This document shows positions 60,953-64,000 of a stretch of 64,000 bases of DNA, in pieces (position 1 is the stretch's first letter; each line of letters starts with the position of its first letter). Source of the DNA: Georgenia thermotolerans (GTDB taxonomy: Bacteria > Actinomycetota > Actinomycetes > Actinomycetales > Actinomycetaceae); the NCBI RefSeq assembly GCF_009193185.1, contig NZ_VUKF01000003.1:62001-126000 (forward strand), in the 5' to 3' direction. The notes under the pieces are model-generated. The model was given only the letters and a program-made list of their open reading frames with translations. It was not told the origin of the DNA and searched no databases. The position numbers and the translations under genes were made by a program.

Positions 60953-62074
60953 TCACAGGGTCCCGGTCAGGGCCTGCAGGGCCAGGCTGGTGAGCGCGAC
61001 CGCGACCCACAGTGCGCCGCCGAGCGCGAGGGGGCGCCACCCCGCCTCCCGCACCGACGCGACGGGGGTGAGCATCCCGATCGCGGTCATGGCCATGGTC
61101 GTCAGCAGCACGGTCAGCCACTTCACGGGGGCGTGCGCCGCCTCGGGCACCAGGCCGACGCTGTTGGCGGCGGCCGCGAGCAGGAAGAGCACCAGGAAGC
61201 CCGGGATCAGCTTGCGCCAGGGCAGCCCCCGCCTCCCCGCGGCGGGCGCTTCCGCGGTGCTCGTGGCCGCGGCGTCGGCCGCCGCCTGCTGTCGTGCGCG
61301 TTCCTGGGTGCGGTGCGTGCGCACCGAGAGCCAGACGGAGATGGGGATGAGCATCAGGGTGCGGGAGAGCTTGACGACGACGGCGTAGGAGGTCGCCGCG
61401 GCGCCGAAGACGGTGGCGGCGGCCACCACCGAGGAGGTGTCGTTGATCGCCGTGCCCGCCCACAGGCCGAAGGCGTCCTGGCTCATGCCCATGAGGTGCC
61501 CGAGGGCGGGAAAGAGGATCGCGGCGAGGACGTTGAAGACGAAGATCGTCGTCACGGCGAGGGAGATGGCGGTGCCGGAGGCGCCGATGACGGCGCTGGT
61601 CGTGGCGATGGCCGACGCCCCGCAGATGGCCGTGCCGACGCCGATGAGGGTGCGGGTCTCCTGGTCCACGCCGAGCCGGCGGCCGAGGAGCGCAGTGCCG
61701 CCCAGGGCGACGGCGATCGTGCCGACCATGACCGGCAGCGAGTGCGCCCCGACCGTGAGGACCTGACCGAGGGAGAGCCCGAGGCCGAGGAGGACCACGG
61801 CCGCCTGCAGCACCTTCTTCGACGTGAAGGCCAGCCCCGGCCGCAGCGTGTCCACCCGCGCGCCGAGCAGCCGGCCCAGGCCGAGGCCCAGGAGGATGCC
61901 GACGACCGGTCCGCCCATCACCGGCACCCAGGCGCCGATGGCCATCGCCGCCAGCGCGACCGCGGCGCACACCCCCACCCCCGCCCAGAACCCCCCGCGC
62001 CGGAGAGCCGGGGCGGGGGACGCCGGCGCGGTGGTGACCCGGGCGGTTTCTGGAATGCCGCTGTCTCTTATCAC
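60953..62074 (-). CDS. YeiH/UPF0324 family putative sulfate/sulfite exporter
   Basis: 373 residues with about ten membrane segments. The family motifs GVGTAICGASAIATTSAV (about residue 145) and LWAGTAINDTSSVVAAATVFG (about 205) are intact. A cytoplasmic loop rich in Ala/Gln separates the last four segments. Its divergent LysR neighbour mirrors the yeiE-yeiH pair of enterobacteria, which is linked to sulfite or sulfur-compound export; the solute here is inferred only. Confidence 0.88.
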   Translation of the reverse strand: MIRDSGIPETARVTTAPASPAPALRRGGFWAGVGVCAAVALAAMAIGAWVPVMGGPVVGILLGLGLGRLLGARVDTLRPGLAFTSKKVLQAAVVLLGLGLSLGQVLTVGAHSLPVMVGTIAVALGGTALLGRRLGVDQETRTLIGVGTAICGASAIATTSAVIGASGTAISLAVTTIFVFNVLAAILFPALGHLMGMSQDAFGLWAGTAINDTSSVVAAATVFGAAATSYAVVVKLSRTLMLIPISVWLSVRTHRTQERARQQAAADAAATSTAEAPAAGRRGLPWRKLIPGFLVLFLLAAAANSVGLVPEAAHAPVKWLTVLLTTMAMTAIGMLTPVASVREAGWRPLALGGALWVAVALTSLALQALTGTL

Positions 62075-62112
62075 CCACCCAGCATCCGCCCGACGGGGCC
62101 GTCGCCACTAGT

Positions 62113-62124
62113 CGGCATTCGCCG
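62113..62124. promoter_or_regulatory. Candidate LysR-type binding site
   Basis: CGGCATTCGCCG (CGGC-N4-GCCG) lies in the 71-nt gap between the divergent yeiH-like and lysR genes, 21 nt before the lysR start. Confidence 0.4.
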
Positions 62125-62145
62125 ATCGGGCCATAGGGTGTTCCT

Positions 62146-63060
62146 ATGTCACGCCGCCTGCCGGATCTCGCGAGTCTCGAGCTGCTGGTCGCGGTCGCCG
62201 ACGAGGGCGGCATCGGCGCGGCCGCCCGGGCGGTCGGCATCAGCCAGCCCTCGGCGACCGAGCGGCTGCGCACGCTCGAGCGTCGGCTCGGCCTGCTGCT
62301 GATCCGGCGCACCCCCGCCGGCTCCACCCTCACCGGCGAGGGCACCGCCGTCGTCGGCTGGGCACGTGGCGTGCTCCAGGCGGCACAGGAGCTGGTGGAC
62401 GGTGCCGCGGTCCTGTCCGGCCAGCGGCGGCGTCATCTCGACGTCGGCGCCAGTCTGACCGTCGCCGAGCACCTCGTGCCCGGCTGGCTCGTCGCGCTGG
62501 CGGAGAGCGCCCCGGACATCTCCGTGACCCTGCAGATGGGGAACTCCACCGTCGTCGCCGACCAGGTGCGCACGGGGAAGGTGCAGCTCGGCTTCGTCGA
62601 AGGCCCGGCGGCGCCGGCCGGCGTGCGCTCGCGCACGGTCGGCGTGGACGAGCTGGTCCTGGTCGTGGCGCCCGGGCACGACTGGACCGACGGCAGGGCC
62701 GTGGGCGCCCCGCAGGTGGCGGCGACCCCGCTCGTCATGCGCGAGGCGGGCAGCGGCACCCGCGACGTGCTCGAGGAGTGGCTCGCCACGATCGGCTTGC
62801 GCGCGGTGCCGGCGGTGGAGCTGGCGTCGACGACGGCGCTGGTCCAGGCGGTCATGGCAGGCGTCGGCCCCGGTGTCGTCTCGCGCCTCGCCGTCGCCGC
62901 CGAGCTCGCCGAGGGCCGGCTCGTCGGCGTGCCGCTCGAGGTCCTTGAGGGCGGGGCCGCCCGTCCCGTCCGCCTGACCCGCAAGATCCGTGCCATCTGG
63001 CGCGGGAACGCTCCCACGGCCGCGGCGGCCGCACTCGTCGCCGTCGCGTTGACGCCGTAG
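62146..63060 (+). CDS. LysR family regulator (YeiE-like)
   Basis: 304 residues. The N-terminal winged helix is LPDLASLELLVAVADEGGIGAAARAVGISQPSATERLRTLERRLG split by a short turn, at residues about 5-65. The substrate-binding domain follows (about 95-295; GASLTVAEHLVPGWL, MREAGSGTRDVLEEWL). The divergent position suggests it controls the YeiH-type exporter, as many LysR regulators do for a neighbouring gene. Confidence 0.88.
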   Translation: MSRRLPDLASLELLVAVADEGGIGAAARAVGISQPSATERLRTLERRLGLLLIRRTPAGSTLTGEGTAVVGWARGVLQAAQELVDGAAVLSGQRRRHLDVGASLTVAEHLVPGWLVALAESAPDISVTLQMGNSTVVADQVRTGKVQLGFVEGPAAPAGVRSRTVGVDELVLVVAPGHDWTDGRAVGAPQVAATPLVMREAGSGTRDVLEEWLATIGLRAVPAVELASTTALVQAVMAGVGPGVVSRLAVAAELAEGRLVGVPLEVLEGGAARPVRLTRKIRAIWRGNAPTAAAAALVAVALTP

Positions 63061-63241
63061 ACCGTCGTCCGGCACTGGGCGCCCTCGGTGGCTGGGCAGG
63101 ACGACCCGGGATTCGAGCTGGTCGACGAGGGCACGCGGCTATCACCGAGCGGCTCAGCCGGCCCGACCAGCGACACCCACAGCATGGTGCTCCTTCCTCC
63201 TCACCGACCGGGACCGTCGCGTGCAGCGCACGCGAGTCCGG

Positions 63242-64000
63242 TCAGGCTGCGCCATGGGGTTCCCGGGCGGCGACCGCAGGAGGGGCTGGCGTGGACCCGG
63301 CCCCGGCCCCGGCCGAACGGCGTTCGGAACGCGCGTAGAGGCGCCGGCCAGGGGAGGACGTCACCCCGAAGGTCAGGACGCTGGCGGCGATCACCAACGT
63401 CGCGGCGCCGAAGAAGCGAGGGTCGGTCACGCCGGTGTCGACGGCATGGGCGACGTAGAAGATCGAGCTTGCACCCATGGGGCCGAACCAGCCGAGGAAG
63501 ACGGCGTCGCGGCCGCGGAAGCCGAGAGGACGGGCGAGCACGAGCACGGCCGGGAGCCGACGCAGGAGCAGGATCAGGACCACAACGAGCGGGGCGGCCG
63601 CCCCGAACGCCGCCCACTGATCCCAGGGCAGGAACACGCCGAGAATGAAGAACAGCGGCAGACACAGGTAGCGGTTGGCGGCCTCGTTGAGCCTCTGCTG
63701 GCGCCCGCGTTCCTCGTCGCCGACCAGCGCGTTGTACGCGGTGCCGGCGACGAAGACCCCGAGGATGCCGTCGGTGCCCGCGGCTCGCCCGAGGCCCAGC
63801 ACGGCCACGGCCAGGAGCACCGTGAGCACGAGGGTCGGGCCCGGCTCGGGGTCGCCGTATCGCCCGGCCACACGCGCGCCCAGGGCGGCGAGTGCGCCCA
63901 TCGCGGCGCCGATGAGGAGACTGCCGGTGACCTCCCACACGAGTCGGCCGGCTTCGGCGCCCGGGGTGGTCGCGGGCAGCACGACGGCGAGGGCCACGCC
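63242..64000 (-). CDS. Cation:proton antiporter, CPA1 type (partial, cut by window edge)
   Basis: The frame is open to the right edge and ends at 63242, giving about 252 C-terminal residues. Six or more membrane segments are visible with antiporter-like motifs: GTDGILGVFVAGTAYNALVG, YLCLPLFFILGVFLPW and FLGWFGPMGASSIFYVAHAV. The protein ends in a polar Ala/Pro-rich tail. It would exchange Na+ or K+ for protons in the membrane. On the same strand, 57 nt past its stop, an ATG at 63185 with GGAGGAAGGAG upstream has no recognisable product. Confidence 0.83.
   Translation of the reverse strand, partial: GVALAVVLPATTPGAEAGRLVWEVTGSLLIGAAMGALAALGARVAGRYGDPEPGPTLVLTVLLAVAVLGLGRAAGTDGILGVFVAGTAYNALVGDEERGRQQRLNEAANRYLCLPLFFILGVFLPWDQWAAFGAAAPLVVVLILLLRRLPAVLVLARPLGFRGRDAVFLGWFGPMGASSIFYVAHAVDTGVTDPRFFGAATLVIAASVLTFGVTSSPGRRLYARSERRSAGAGAGSTPAPPAVAAREPHGAA

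Noticed and set aside
62433-63185. Minus-strand frame from the ATG at 63185 with a very strong Shine-Dalgarno
   Set aside because: It runs antisense through the LysR gene and its product is low-complexity Ser/Thr/Ala/Arg. The ribosome site may belong to a lost gene after the antiporter, but no product can be supported.

Overview
The window comes from a chromosome of a very GC-rich actinobacterium. Third codon positions are almost all G or C. GTG starts and 4-nt ATGA/GTGA gene overlaps are common. The gene families (F420-type oxidoreductases, PASTA-tailed bifunctional penicillin-binding protein, many TetR regulators, a LutABC lactate system) fit Actinomycetota, perhaps Micrococcales of the Georgenia/Cellulomonas kind; that placement is an inference. 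The window is a row of accessory catabolic and transport modules. I see no prophage, insertion sequence or CRISPR array. Both ends cut genes: a sensor-kinase N-terminus at 1-625 and a cation/proton antiporter at 63242-64000.

Layout. 1-6150: sensor kinase N-terminus, flotillin, EamA exporter, and an MFS drug exporter with a divergent TetR gene, palindromic operators and a broken FMN reductase. 6150-18640: a hydrolytic/oxidative catabolic cluster. It holds two tandem phosphotriesterase-like proteins, the first of which has lost five of six metal ligands. It continues with an FAD monooxygenase, an HSL esterase, an MBL hydrolase, a CocE esterase, a VOC protein, a TetR gene and a complete sugar-type ABC importer. 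18640-21970: a lower-GC insert with a second FAD monooxygenase, an orphan NitT/TauT-type binding lipoprotein and an IclR regulator. 22010-29800: VOC, YciI, MFS and an anti-sigma-type ATPase, then an F420-linked group containing a fused luciferase-like/berberine-bridge protein. 29940-30443: initiator tRNA-Met, a strong hairpin and histidine-kinase debris. 30444-31868: a GlcD-type oxidase. 32642-39067: an amine-utilisation cluster (aldehyde dehydrogenase, copper amine oxidase with a Cys/His-rich tail, APC permease, FeaR-like regulator). 39535-45775: a thioredoxin/NHL protein, an intergenic repeat block, a TetR gene, a penicillin-binding protein and a PPOX protein. 45878-47857: an APC transporter. 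47926-56826: an L-rhamnose operon running to pyruvate (rhaI, aldolase-dehydrogenase fusion, rhaB, lutABC, LacI regulator). 56873-64000: small membrane genes, GNAT, a frameshifted DUF1269 gene, MFS, thioesterase, a YeiH/LysR pair and the antiporter.

How the genes work together. Most modules pair uptake with hydrolysis or oxidation and a local regulator. The rhamnose operon is the clearest: isomerase, kinase and aldolase give DHAP plus L-lactaldehyde, the fused dehydrogenase gives L-lactate, and LutABC gives pyruvate. A LacI-type operator sits directly behind the likely -10 box of rhaI. The amine cluster imports an amine, deaminates it to an aldehyde with a TPQ enzyme and oxidises the aldehyde to an acid. 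The 6-18 kb cluster looks like degradation of an ester- or lactone-bearing compound, possibly aromatic; its substrate cannot be read from sequence.
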